Shown: positions 11,281 to 22,480 of the stretch, one piece after another | How positions within the stretch are numbered: the first letter of the stretch is position 1 | How the letters are laid out: the number at the start of each line of letters is the position of its first letter | NCBI GenBank assembly: GCA_013400115.1 | Contig: VXBP01008601.1 | Span: forward strand, 310,001 to 374,000 | DNA: 64,000 bases | Direction: 5' to 3' | Source of the DNA: Rhinopomastus cyanomelas | Taxonomy: Eukaryota > Chordata > Aves > Bucerotiformes > Rhinopomastidae | Position numbers and translations under genes: made by a program | The notes under the pieces: generated by a model | What the model was told of the DNA's origin: nothing | The model's input: only the letters and a program-made list of their open reading frames with translations | The model's database searches: none

Positions 11281-11770
11281 GCTGCAAGAAGGATGTTGAC
11301 CAACTGAAGAGAGTCCAGCAGGCAGGTACTAGAGCAATCAGATAACTAGGAAACGTGAGCTATGAGGAAAGACTGAAAGAGTTCGGTTTGTTTAGTCTAG
11401 GGAATTGAAGACGGGTAGATGTAATAACAGACTTCACATATCCTTGAAGTGTGTGACATGCTATGGCAAGAATGAAGGATCAGCTTTTCTCCATGTCTGC
11501 TGGGGACAGAAAAGGAAGTAGCAGGCATAAAGTGCAATAGAGGGAATTGAGATGGGATTTTAAGAGACATCTTCCAATGATGAGACCTGTGTGCTGCTGG
11601 GATGGTTTGCTCTGTCACAGTGTTCTTGTGGGAAGGCTTTAGCAGCAGCTGAGATAACTATCTCAACTCTGGCACCTTCAGCATGGTTGATCCTATCTGG
11701 AGGCTGCTGGTAGGACACAATGACCTTTAAAAGTTTCTTCCAGCTCTGTTTTGAATTATTTCTGTTATGA
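11281..11770 (+). mobile_element. Old, decayed CR1, plus strand
   Basis: Diverged CR1 blocks appear in order: 'gagagtccagcaggcag' near 11309 (val-gln-arg-arg region), 'gtgagctatgaggaaagact' near 11354, 'tttgtttagtctagggaa' near 11387, and a tail-like 'atgacctttaaaagtttctt' near 11720 followed by a degenerate end near 11770. Substitutions and indels are many. It belongs to an older layer than the copies at 3.7 or 47.3 kb. Confidence 0.75.
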
Positions 11771-13679
11771 ACACAGAAAGTCACAAAGCTGATTCTTAAC
11801 TGACTGGTGGGTGTTCTGAGACCAAGCTGCTATCTGGTTTTAGGGACTGTTGTCTGAGGGAGAAGGGATTTAGAGGAGTTGCCCATCCTGAAATTGTCCA
11901 GAAGAAAATCCCAAAGACACCACATGGACTCCCCTTTAAGGGAGTGACAAACAACAAAGATGCAAACAACCTGGTATGAAGGGCAGATCTCAGCCTAATT
12001 GAAAAATAAGTCTCCCTGCTGGACCAGCTGCCCTCAGCAACATCCTAAACCATCCTTCCAGTGGTGGCCAGTGCAGTCGTTGTTGCACTAATGTACCCCT
12101 TGATGTCCCAGGAGACACCTGAGCACTTAGTAGTATCCAGGAGTCAATGATTTTCTTTATGTAACTGATAAAAGGAAAAGAAACAAAACAAAAGTAAAAC
12201 CCAACGCAAGCAAGAATCCCTCCTTCTCCTGTGTCACAGAGAGGCAAGTTTCAACACTGTTAAGTCAAAGATTAAATACAAAGCCAAGGGCACGCTGCCA
12301 TCCATATATTAGGCCTGTGTAAAGCAGAGGTGTGCACGACCTCACGGATGCAAGCACTGTGAGGAAAGCAGGGGGTTTAAGACCTGAAAAAGAAATTGCC
12401 TTTTCAGCTGGTCCATTTGGCCTGTAGTTTTAGCTTTTCCTTTTCAGTAATCTTTCCCATTGTTTTATGCAACCAGCATTTGCCTTGGAGGAGTGTCCCG
12501 CCACCATGGGTCAGAGCAGAAGGCTGACCAAGACAGCCAGGGTCTCCCCGGGGCTGTAGCCTCCCATGATCCCGTTCCCTGGGGAGATCAGAGCTCAGTT
12601 TCACTGCACAGAGCCAGGGACCAAGGGACGGAAACCTCTGGTGCAGCAAAGCTGGCACAGGCACCACCGGCTAATTTAGAATTAAAAGGCATTTCAGACA
12701 TCCCCAAAGAGAGCAACTCTCTCTCATTTTCAAGCTCAGCTTCTTTCTGTTGGATTTCCATGTCCTTTCGTCCTTTTCTGTGACTCTTCTGGAATTTAGC
12801 TTTGAGACATGTGCATCAGCCAAGGGGCAGCGAGCTCCATCGACCTTCCACTTCATCTGCAACAGGCCTGTTTTTAAGCAGGAAAGATGATAAATACTGA
12901 TGAGGTGCAAGATTTAACATTCATCTGGGAATACAGAAAAAATAGGAATGCGAAATTCTTAACTTCAAATTAAACACCTTCTTTCAGGCAAAACGCTCTT
13001 TTTTTTACTACCTCTGAAAAACTCATCGTGTGGCTTTGCTGATCAAGGGAAACGGCAACTAAAATGTCTAGAATAAAAGCCCAGAAATTAAGTATGTGGG
13101 GGGAAATGGAAATGTTTTTGAAAGTACTTTCAGAGAAACAGCTATAAGTCTAATTATTTGACTGATGTCAGCCACCTCAGTGCCATGATGCACGCACTCT
13201 GTTCTGTCATTGCTCCTAGCTTTTGTGTTTACGTTACTCCCCTCCCCAGGCAGCTGGACAGGAGACCTGTGCTCAGAAGACCTGTGCTTTGTGCTCTCAG
13301 ACAGCAGCCCAATACTCGGGATGTACGTGTGGCTTCTGAACAGACCTGTGCTGTCATGCACTGAGGTAGGAGAAAGTTTTCCTGCTGACTAGTCTAATGC
13401 TGGTAGCAAGTCAAAGATGGGATAGCGATGCCATCAGATGCTTTAGAAATATTAGACAAGACAGAGAGAAGTGCATGCCCTGGGCAGGAAGATTGCAACC
13501 TTCATGTGTCATCCAATGAAATAATAAGTCAAATAATTTTGCTGATCACACTCACTGCTTAGTTTTCTTTTGTGATGGTGCCTCTTGGGGATCTTTCAGG
13601 GAGTGCCAAAGCATTCAGTTATTCTGGTATTTGGAGATATTCCAGTGAGACCCAGGTCCTTGACTCCTTTATATTCCCT
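11771..13679. other. Unique non-coding sequence
   Basis: No repeat or exon is recognised. The only curiosity is a strong Kozak-like context at 12500-12509 that opens a frame of just 17 codons. Small frames on both strands are unconvincing. Confidence 0.45.
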
Positions 13680-14102
13680 CACAAATGACAAGGGGACCTG
13701 CCTATTGGATGGGGGTAAGGCTGTAGATGTTGTTTACCTGGACTTCAGCAAAGCATCTGACACAGTCTCCCTCAGCCTTCTCCTAGAGAAGTTGGCAGCT
13801 CATGGCTTGGACAGGTGGGGTCTTTGATGAGTAACGAACTAGCTGCATAGCTGAGCCCAGACAGTTGTGTTGGATGGACTGAACTCAAGTGGGCAGCCAG
13901 TCACAAGCTGTTCCCCGGGGCTCAGTATCGGGGCCAATCTTGTTTAACATCTTTATCCATAATCTGCGTGAGGGGACTGAGTGCACCCTCAGCAGGTTTG
14001 CAGGTGACAAGCTAGATGGCTGTGTTGGTCTGCTGGAGGGTAGGAAAGCTCTGTAGAGGGACCTGGACAGGCTGGATTAATGGGCTGAGGACAGTTGTAC
14101 AC
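13680..14102 (+). mobile_element. CR1 reverse-transcriptase fragment, plus strand, truncated at both ends
   Basis: This covers the central RT palm of CR1 ORF2, from the 'gacaaggggacctgcctattgg' equivalent through motif A to the degraded active-site region ('ctcagcaggtttgcaggtgac', where FADD has become F-A-G-D), ending near 14100. Both the ORF2 C-terminus and the 3' UTR are absent, so a deletion or recombination removed the 3' end after insertion. Confidence 0.85.
13681..13827 (+). pseudogene. CR1 ORF2 RT motif A remnant
   Basis: An open stretch encodes the CR1 motif A block VVYLDFSKASDTV followed by LLEKLAAHGLD. The motif A catalytic aspartate (the D of YLDF) is still present. The frame stops at 13825-13827 and the downstream active-site box is altered, so this is a dead fragment. 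The 80-codon frame starting at 13585 includes about 30 unrelated upstream codons and its methionine is not meaningful. Confidence 0.75.
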
Positions 14103-15319
14103 CTGGCACTCAGGCACTGCGTAAATGCTTCGCTGGGCTTCCTACCGCTGCTTGGGGCAAGGGTTACCGAGTTCCTGCCCCATGTACGCAGGATGTACTA
14201 ATGCTTTAAACTGCCACTGAATGAAAGGTGTTTTATGAATATAGGGTATTAAACCTTTGTACAGCACTGCAGCCTGTGTGTTTACTTTGGATCCTGAACA
14301 CCCAGCCCAAGTTACTAGAGCAAGTAATCTCTCGGTGCCTGTTGCTGCATGCACTGCAAACTGCTGCTACCCACACAGCTGCCTCATGAACCCAGCTTGG
14401 GGTTTTAGCTTCATCACACTGCTTCAGATGCCAGCTGAAGGGACCTTTACTTCTCTTATACAACCGTGTTTCAGTAACATCCTTTGTTAGGAGAAAATCC
14501 TGCAGGGGAATCCCAAGCCTGATCTTTCCCCAACTGCCACTCCTGCCAGACGCACACCTGGTCCTGCAGATCTTGCTGAGGCAAGACATCTTTTGAGATT
14601 GTTGAGGAATTCTGTCTGAATTAATACAGTTAAATCTGCAGACCTCAGCAGGATACACTGTTCCCCCAGCTATGGGGGACCGCAGCACTTAGTGCACTAT
14701 GGAGCCAGCTGTGGGGCTGTACAAGGGTTGATCATGTTGGCTGTTCTCGTATCTCACAGGGACCAGCCAAAGTGGAATACCCAGTAGAGCCGTTGACTTT
14801 GAGTAAATGACAGGGTTGCAGTCCTCCAGGAGGCTAAATTGTCATGCACCTCTGGCAGAGGTCAAGATAAGTGAGGCCAGCCCCCAGCCCAGGCAGGAAT
14901 AAACAGGGTGCCTGAAATGTAAGGAAGTGTGATTGAACTGATGAACTGAGTCATGCCTACGTGATCCTGTGCTACAGAGATTGGCAGAAAACCCACCCTG
15001 CAGCACTCTAAGCTGCAGATAGCAGCATCTGGTAGGAGCAGCCTTATTATAGGTACCAAGATGCTGGTAGGTGTCCTGTTTCCTGGAGAAAGGGTGGCAT
15101 TTTTGCTTCAGTGAAGCATGACAAAGAAAGAATAGTCAGTATTTGGCCTGCACCCAAGTGTCAGGGTGTCTTACAACTGTGATGCATGCAATGGCTGTGT
15201 TTTCATGGAACTCCTGAAATAGAGGAGCTACAAGGACACCAGCAGGGTTAAACAGACATTAAATTCATTTGTGCACATTTACACAGGAAAGAGATCACTA
15301 AAACAATTGCAGCTCCTTT
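14103..15319. other. Unique non-coding sequence
   Basis: A 151-codon minus-strand frame (14688-14233) has no recognised domain and is probably chance. No repeats are recognised. Confidence 0.45.
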
Positions 15320-15932
15320 TGAAGCAGCCACAGAAGGACAGCATGGACATCCTGGCCTGCATCAAAAAGACCGTGGCCAGCAGGACTAGAAAGGTGATTA
15401 TCCCCTGTACTGGGCATTGTGGATGTCTCATCTTGAACACTAGGCTCAGGCCCCTCAATACCAGAAGAACATTGAGGGGCTGAAGCAGAACCAAAGAAGG
15501 GCAACAAAACGGCTGAAGGGCCTGGAGGACAGGTCTGATGAAGAGCAGCTGAGGTGTTTAGTCTGGAGAAAAGGAGGCTTAGAACAGATGTTTTTACTCT
15601 TTACTGCTACCTGAAAGGGGGCTGTAGAGAGGTGGGAGTCGATCTCTGTTCCCAAGTCACTAGTGATAGGACAAGAGGAGATGGCCTCAAGTTGTGCCAG
15701 GAGAGGGTTAGACTGGACATCAGGAGAAATGTCTTCCCTGGCAGAGTGGTCACGGAATTGAAACAGGCTGCCCAGGGAGAGGGTGGAGTTGCCAGTCCTG
15801 GAGAGGTTCAAAAAATGAGCAGATGTGGCCCTGGGGACCAGGGTTTAGTGGGCAGGGTGGGGTTGAGTTAGTGGTTGGACTGGATAATCTTGGAGGTCTC
15901 TTCCAAAATCAATCATTGTATGTTTGTATGAC
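15320..15932 (+). mobile_element. CR1, plus strand, older subfamily
   Basis: The copy runs from the 'ggacatcctggcctgcatc' block through 'ttagtctggagaaaaggagg', 'gataggacaagaggagatgg' and 'aaacaggctgcccagggaga' to a diverged tail ending near 15932 ('catt...tatgtttgtatga'). The 3' UTR carries 'gttggactggataatcttgg', which differs from the young type at 3.7 kb and marks another subfamily. The frame is broken by several shifts. Confidence 0.9.
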
Positions 15933-16642
15933 AGGATAACTGCACTTCTGATAACTGCCTTAAAGTAGGCTTGAGAGTGCTGTGGGAGGACCTGTGGACT
16001 GGTTTATGAGGCTGCAAAAGCTTCATGTGCCATGACATGCCTCAGCTACTCAGGTGGAAGTGGACACTGACCTCACATAAATATAGGAGTTTCAAGGCAC
16101 ACTAGACAATAGTCAGTCAAATAGGCTTCACAAATAGGACACCAACTAGGATTGTTTGGGGTTCGGGATTTTTTGGTTTGGATGTGGGTAAAGTTCCACC
16201 ACGCTCACATGTTGTCTTTTCCCCATTTGTCCTTTCTCTTCCCTACTTACACTCTCTGTAACACTTTAGGCCAATGCCTGAAGTGTTTGTACAAGGATTC
16301 ATGCACTCTTTGGTGCCTCCAAATGTACTGGTACCAGTTTAGCTTCCAAAAGTTTTAAAATCCTGATAGTACATAGAGCAGTTTCTTTCCACTATCTCAA
16401 GGCAGATGGACAAGTGAAGCCAGGCCGACATCTCAAATGGTTTCCCTCAGGCTATGCCATTTGCTTCAGACAGAGAGGAGACTGTAGCCCTGAGACATCC
16501 AGCTGTCTCTGGTATGCTGGTGCTTGCACCATGAGCAAAACAAGCCCAGCTACAGTGCCTTGAGTATAAAAAGGCAGCCAAGGACATCTATGAGGACTTA
16601 AACCACCTGGATGGCAGCCATCTCAGGTACTGTTAAAAGATC
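15933..16642. other. Unique non-coding sequence
   Basis: No repeat or gene is recognised. Short open frames only. Confidence 0.45.
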
Positions 16643-16717
16643 ATTCATAGAATCATAGAATCATTAGGGTTTGGAAGGTCCCTCGAAAGATCATCTACTC
16701 CAATCCTTCTGCCACAT
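16643..16717 (-). mobile_element. Very short CR1 3' end, minus strand
   Basis: Octamer tail units (attcatagaatcatagaat) precede the young-type 3' UTR block 'aggtccctcgaaagatcatc'. Homology stops near 16717, where plus-strand CR1 sequence begins. About 75 bases survive. Confidence 0.9.
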
Positions 16718-16821
16718 GCAGTGCTTAGAGATACAGCCCAGTGGTGAACTTGATAGAACAGAGCTATCAAGTTGGACTTTATGATCTTGAAGGCCATTTC
16801 CAGCCTAAATGATTCTATGAG
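16718..16821 (+). mobile_element. Short CR1 3' end, plus strand, older type
   Basis: The block 'cagtgcttagagatacagcc' leads to 'gttggactttatgatcttga' and ends in 'aatgattctatgagtct', the CR1 3' UTR and tail in plus orientation. It abuts the minus-strand fragment, giving two tails that point away from each other. A perfect 10-bp inverted repeat lies inside it at 16747-16773. Confidence 0.82.
16747..16773. repeat. Perfect 10-bp inverted repeat, 7-base loop
   Basis: Arm aacttgatag (16747-16756) is the exact reverse complement of ctatcaagtt (16764-16773), with loop aacagag. It lies in the CR1 3' UTR, where a stem-loop could take part in template recognition by the CR1 reverse transcriptase. That role is inferred from general LINE biology and is not shown here. 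Confidence 0.85.
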
Positions 16822-17784
16822 TCTCTGTGTACCCATGCTACTCTTCCCATGCTACTGTTCCCAGCCACAGCCTGCATAGCTGGAGAGCTAATGCAGACAG
16901 AGAATCTGGCTCCCTCACTCCCAAGCGTCCAAGGAATGACCCAGCCATCTGCAGGAATCATTACTGTCCTCTGCAAGAGGGGACAAGGTCAAACCAATTG
17001 AATGTTGTCTAAAGAGGATCTTGAGGAGGGAATGTTTTCATTAGAGCAGTTCATGTTTCTTCTCACAGTTCATCAAAAGCAGGCCTTCTGCATACATACG
17101 CAAGACAAATAGTACGGAGGGGTGACGAGGGATACTGGAGGCCTGCAGTGATTGGGATGACCCTCCACTCACACAACTGATCAAAGGCAAATATAACAAT
17201 CACCCAGCCATCAGCAACAGTGCAGTATTAAACTCCCTAAACACCTCATTTAATTAAGTCATTATGACCAAAATCTCTATACCAGATCTTTTAAGTCATA
17301 CCCTCTTAGACCTTGCCCTAAGATAGCAGAGAAGGACTTCCGTGGGGAAAAAAGCTGTAAAAGAAATATTAATAGAATAATGTATCTTCCCTCTACCTTC
17401 CCAAATCAATTGCTTTCTCAAACTATACACTCCTGTCTGACAAGAGACGAGAAAACTAGGGTGCCTGGTGTCCAGCTTCTATCCCTGCTTAGTGTTCTGC
17501 AGATATAAAGCAGTGAACAACAAAGCTGGTGTTCATGGTGTCACCTTCTTATTTGGGTAATTGCTGTGACGTTACGAACCTGTAATCCTGCTGCCGGTCT
17601 TGCAAAGCTGAAGCTTACTGAAGAGATGTTAGGCCCATGCAAGTACAGTGTCAGCACAGGAGGGGAGGAGGGATGAAGAAGAACAGGCATTCATCAGGGC
17701 TACATCAGTGTGGAAGGTGCTTGTACCATTCAGACCTTCCCCCAGAGAGTAAAGATTTGTGAGCCAGACCCCAGTCGAGAGCAA
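16822..17784. other. Unique non-coding sequence
   Basis: No repeat or exon is recognised. The part at about 17210-17420 is AT-rich. Nothing specific can be called. Confidence 0.45.
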
Positions 17785-17912
17785 GATGGGATCACTGGAG
17801 ATGTTCAAGGATGTGTTCCCGTGTGACTTGGTCTAGGTGATCCTGCTGTGTCAGAGGGATTGGACTAGATGATCTTTCGACGTCCCTTCCAACCCCTAAC
17901 ATTCTGTAAAAT
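17785..17912 (+). mobile_element. Short CR1 3' end, plus strand
   Basis: The last ORF2 codons ('cactggagatgttcaaggat'), the 3' UTR ('gtgacttggtctaggtgatc') and the block 'gatgatctttcgacgtccct' are followed by a decayed tail at 17900-17912. It belongs to the young-type 3' UTR group. It lies only about 50 bases upstream of a separate, older plus-strand CR1. Confidence 0.9.
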
Positions 17913-17962
17913 GCAGATGTCCTGGAGGTGGAGCTGGAATTTACAGTCAATACAGGTCAGTA

Positions 17963-18424
17963 TCTGACCTGTTGGAGCAGATCCAGAGAAGTGCCATGAA
18001 AATGATCAAAGCACCGGAACATGTCTCCTGTGAAGAAAGGTTAAGAGAGTTTGGGCTGTTTAGTGTGGAAAATAGAAGGCTCCGGCAACACTTTATAGTG
18101 GCTTTTTAATACTTAAAGGAAGCTATTAAGAAAAATGGAGAAAGAATTTTTACCAGGTTCTGTAGTGACGGGACAAAAGGTAAAAATTTTAAAGTAAAAG
18201 AGAGTAGATTTCGGTTGGATATAAAGAGTAAATTGTTATCATGGGAGTGATGAGACGCTGGAACAGGTTGCCTGGAGAAGCTGTGGATGCCCTGTGACTG
18301 GAAATACTCATGGTCAGGTTGGAGAGTGCTTTGAGCAACCTGATGTAGTGAAAGATGACAGAGGTTTGGACTAGATGATCTATACAAAAAATCTTCCAAC
18401 CCAAATCATTCTATGGTTCTTTGA
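17963..18424 (+). mobile_element. CR1, plus strand, diverged subfamily with intact tail
   Basis: The blocks 'ctgttggagcagatccagag', 'gaagaaaggttaagagagtt', 'gctggaacaggttgcctgga' and 'ggtttggactagatgatcta' run in order to the tail 'aatcattctatggttctttg'. Inserted A/T runs and multiple stops show it is old. The 3' end matches the tail class with 'cttccaacccaaatcattct'. Confidence 0.9.
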
Positions 18425-20685
18425 TCTTCATAAAATATTTCAGTCTCCTTAAACATCCACCTCTGGAAGCTTCTCTCCATTGATTATAGGGATCTCAGAA
18501 ACTAGCTTGAACTGGTTGGAGAAATGAGCAGAGATATGCTTCATCCTCTAGCACTGCAGTAATTATTGCAAAGACTTCAGACACTGTAATGATGACAAAT
18601 GAATAGACTTTTAATTCCTACACGAAAAAGATATTTTTGGTTTCTCACTGCTTTCATCATTAGTTTAAGGCAATCTAATTCTGTCCTGGGTCTGAAAAGG
18701 GTGACTCAGCCCTACATCGAGTGTTCCCACCCCATCACCTGTGCGCCTTGGTGATTGTGCAGCTGAGCAGTCAGACAGATCAGGAGATTTGAACAGATGA
18801 TGGAACTCTTCTCTTTTTGCCTGTTTTCTGCTGGGTGGAGCAATTAGCTGGATCTCCTTGATGTGCTCAGTTTCTTAGATGCATAAGCTCTATAGCTGGC
18901 ACAAAGGGAAGGGTTGGGAGCTAACAGACAGGGGCAGAACAATACTACCCATTTTGGCAAAAATTGAACGTAGATTGGCTCAGGGTGGTCATGAAATCAC
19001 AGCCAACTCACATGTGATTTGGTAACCCAGTGGTCAAAATAACAGTAGGCTAAAGCCTGGGTTACTAAAAATGTGTCTACTTTGTCTACTGTACACCTCG
19101 ATCCACTTTAATAAGCCACCAAGTGAGTTGGCTGCTTTGACAGGTTTATACAGCTAGGTCACTCCTAAACCTAGTTTCTTTAGGCACTGCTCAGCACTAT
19201 GTGTTTGGTTTTCCAGCTTCCCTGAGTTGCTGTGCTAAGCAGAGATCTGCTGCCTTGGTCAGTACACACACTAGACATAGACCCTTGCTTCCAGATCAGC
19301 TGTACCTGCAGGTCTCTTTATGTGTGTACGACCATGGCAGCCAGATCATGCTTAGCCATCAAAGGCAGGATTACTTACAGTGAGAATGAGACTCTCTCAT
19401 AAGACAGTGCAAAGCTGGAGGTTGCAGCTACGTCTGGTGATTCCTGAACTAATTCCTGGTGGTGTCAATCAAAGAGATTTCTTTCATGAGAATTTGGTGG
19501 GGAACTGTTGCCATCAAGCTGAGGCTGGATTTGGTGATTACTCTGGCTATGTTCCCTAATGTTTGCCCAGAGCGAAACAATGTGAGCAGGAGAAGTCAAA
19601 GTTCAAAACAGCAGAGCCCTCTAAATCCCATCATTGTCTTGGGTTTCAAGCAGACCATCTGAGGTTTGCATAGGAAAGACCATGGGAACTCTGGGCTCTG
19701 CATGCAAAAATAGCACAATAACAGTCTAGAGACAGACAGCAGGATGGAGGACACATCTTCCTCCACTGGCTTCTGAGTAGCGCAGTCTTTCCTGTGAATA
19801 GCTCATAGCTGAAGAATTGAGGTGTCCTGGAGGATCAGGTAACAGTGAACTGGGATCTCCCCCTAGCCAAGTAGCCACAGAGCTAAGCACTGTCCAAGAG
19901 GGTATTTCTCCTATTTTGGCTCAGTGGCTAAGACACACCAGCATAGAGTAAGTGACAAGTTTGCTCCAGGGAGGAGCTCATTATTTTTGCAAACTTGAGC
20001 TCCATCAGCAGAAGACCTAGAGAGCCATTCACCTCCAGGGTGAGTGCATGGTGGTGCTAGCCCAAATCTGGGAGGTGGCCCAGATGTCAGTTTAAGACAG
20101 CACTTACTCATCACCCTGCTATACTTTCAGTTGACTTAAAGCTGGTGAGTAGAGTAATTCTTTTAAATGTTTTAGCAACAGAACAAAGAAGCCGAAGAAA
20201 AGACTCATTTCTAACCAAGCCACAACATTAGGTGATTGGTTTTTCTCTTTATTTTCATTTGACTTCTGAACCAGTAACTTCTGCAGTATTTGAGGTAGTG
20301 AACAGCATCACCTCTGCTAACAAGTTGTCTCCCTCCTCATTTTGATTGCACGAGTTTTGGACAGGAAACAAAGACTCTGATCCTGTACTTCTGCAGAAAG
20401 CAAAGCTGATTTTCTACAGAACAACCAGTGCCTAGGGTCTGGCTTGGTTTCATCTGAGGCGCTTGGACTGTCTCCAGCTTCCTGACAAACACCACTCCTA
20501 GAAGACGGGCATCTGCAGCCACTTCTTGCCAAAAAAAAAATGAGAACAACTGATGGTAAAGGTAGTGATATCCCCTCTCCACGGAGCAGAATATTGGCTG
20601 CAAAGGATGTGGCCAGCTACTCAACTTGTCCTGATTGCTGAGATAACAGTCTCCCTGTTGGCTATGAATTTGCATTTGCATTTAC
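18425..20685. other. Long unique non-coding stretch
   Basis: About 2.3 kb without a recognised repeat, RNA gene or exon. Open frames reach only 60-114 codons and lack domains. Confidence 0.45.
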
Positions 20686-20974
20686 AGGAGACTCCAGTGA
20701 TAGGATGAATGAGATGGTTTCAAGCTAAAAGAGGGGAAATTTAGATTAGACCTTAGGAAGAAATTCCTCCCTGTGACAGTGCTAACGAATTGGAACAGGT
20801 TGCCCAGGGAGGTTGTGGCTGCTCCATCCTTGGAAGTGTTCAAGGCCAGGTTGCATGGGGCTCTGGGCAGCCTGGTCTGGTGAGAGATGCTGCAGCCCAT
20901 GGCAGGGGCTTGGGACTGGGTGATCCCTGAGGTCCCTTGCGACCTAAAATGTTCTGTGAATCTATGATTCTATG
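20686..20974 (+). mobile_element. CR1 3' end, plus strand
   Basis: The copy starts in the 'gactccagtgataggatgaa' block (asp-arg region of ORF2). It passes 'ttggaacaggttgcccaggg' and a long 3' UTR with 'gggcagcctggtctggtgag', and ends in 'tctatgattctatgga'. The 3' UTR is of the same class as the minus-strand copies at 55.2, 61.1 and 63.3 kb and the plus copy ending at 33449. Confidence 0.92.
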
Positions 20975-21021
20975 GACTCAGTAAGGCCTTTTCCAAACTA
21001 AATGAGTCTAAGATTCTATGC
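20975..21021 (+). mobile_element. Isolated CR1 tail directly after another CR1
   Basis: A second CR1 3' end ('ggccttttccaaactaaatg' then 'agtctaagattctatgc') follows the first without a gap. The simplest reading is that the upstream CR1 inserted into, or next to, the tail of an older CR1, since octamer tails are good targets. The older copy's upstream part is not visible. Confidence 0.75.
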
Positions 21022-21354
21022 TGAGGTGTGGCTCATAGTGCTGATATCTGTTCCCTCATGATCAGGCTGCCTCCTTCCTAGTCACTGAATTTGGTTATGA
21101 AAGGTGTCCCCGTTTGCCTTGAAACACTGCGTTTCAGAGGTATGAGTAATTTTCTAGCATGTCTGTCTCTACATTTTCATTGGTGCATGGCAAGATGAGC
21201 AAGGAAAATACTCCTTGTTATGCCTTTCGGACCAATATACAAACATCCCTTTGCCTAAAAGATAGTGTCTCATGTGCTGGCTAATGCAATCTTACTCTTC
21301 TCACATTGCCCCCAGACAAAATAAAAGTGTCATTTTCCTGGAGCCAGGACTACC

Positions 21355-21430
21355 CTTCTGTTCTATTTGTATAGCACCAAGCAAAAGGATCTTGGTGGGC
21401 TAGTAGGGTCCTTAGGTATTATCCAGGTAC
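21355..21430 (+). mobile_element. Ancient L2/CORE-SINE-like tail
   Basis: The pattern 'ttctatttgtatagcacc...gtgggctagtagggtcct' resembles the old amniote tail 'ttgtacagcacctagcacaatgg...' shared by L2/L3-type LINEs and their SINEs. It is heavily diverged and recognised by eye only. Similar segments occur at 22394 and 30015. Confidence 0.4.
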
Positions 21431-22393
21431 CACTGCTGCTGACTTCACTGTCTAGTGTACCATGGCCTTGAAAGGTAAACAGCATCCATTCCATTGGCTC
21501 CAAGGGGCTTTGGATCATGCTGTAAATAGTCAGTAAGGTACTGTACATGAATATAACAACTATTTATAGGACCTATGATAGATAAGATGGGTACTCACCA
21601 TCTAAATCTAGCCACTGTGTCATCTGCGGAGAGACAAATCAGGGCTGATGCTTAGTGGAATGAGAGGTTTCAGTGGCAATGAAGGACAATTTACTGATGT
21701 GTCATCTGCTTCCTCAAAGCAGAAGCACTTGACATGCTTCATCACCTTCTGCAAGAGCCCATTGTAGCTGAGAGCTTTGTTCTAAAGGAAAGCTATCAAA
21801 TATAGCAAAGTGGTAGCCTCAGACCTGTAACACTTTTCTGCAGCAAACGCCACTAGAACCTGACACAGCGACCTCAGCCCTCCCTGAGGCCTACAGTCCT
21901 ATCTCTTCTTTTAAATGGATCTTTCTAACTGTGGCAAATGACTCCACAACCACTGAAAACCCATGCTTGGTTGTGTTGGTGCAAGTTACCATGGATGACC
22001 TTGGCTCCCAGGTTTACGTGTATAACGCAGGCTTGATTGCTATCATCAGTACCCAAGGTTACCAGCTGTGACCACGTCAGAGCAGAGTCACCTGCGTGGC
22101 ACAGCCTATTCATATTCACATTTGTGAGCAAGCTCCTCATAACATTCATAAACACATTTCTCCCTCTAAGCAGAACACGGTGTGCAGATGTTATCTCACA
22201 AATGAGTTTTTTCAGACAAAGATGTTTTAACTTTTGGTGCTGGAGGAGGATGTTTTTTCATGTTACAAAGGGACAGCCAACACTGATCTGATACTTTACA
22301 AATCTTCACGCTGAAGCACAGGTGGGAGAAGGTTGTCCACGTTGTCACCATTAGACTTGTTATGGTGCTATCTAATGATAAATTAAGAACAGC

Positions 22394-22480
22394 CCCAGTG
22401 TCTTCAGCACTGTATAAACACACAGAGAGACACAGATAATCCCTGGCTCAAACAGTTTATGGTTCAAAGACAAACAGCCT
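22394..22480 (+). mobile_element. Ancient L2/CORE-SINE-like segment
   Basis: 'cagcactgtataaacacaca' is followed by 'gataatccctggctcaaaca' and 'gtttatggttcaaagac'. This matches the general form of the old amniote segment with 'gcactgtacaaacac', 'gtccctgcc' and 'agagcttacaatctaa'. It is diverged, with no clear ends. Confidence 0.4.

Noticed and set aside
12500..12559. Near-perfect Kozak context (ccaccATGg) opening a frame that begins MGQ, resembling a myristoylated start
   Set aside because: The frame stops after 17 codons, no splice donor of note follows, and there is no promoter or conservation evidence.
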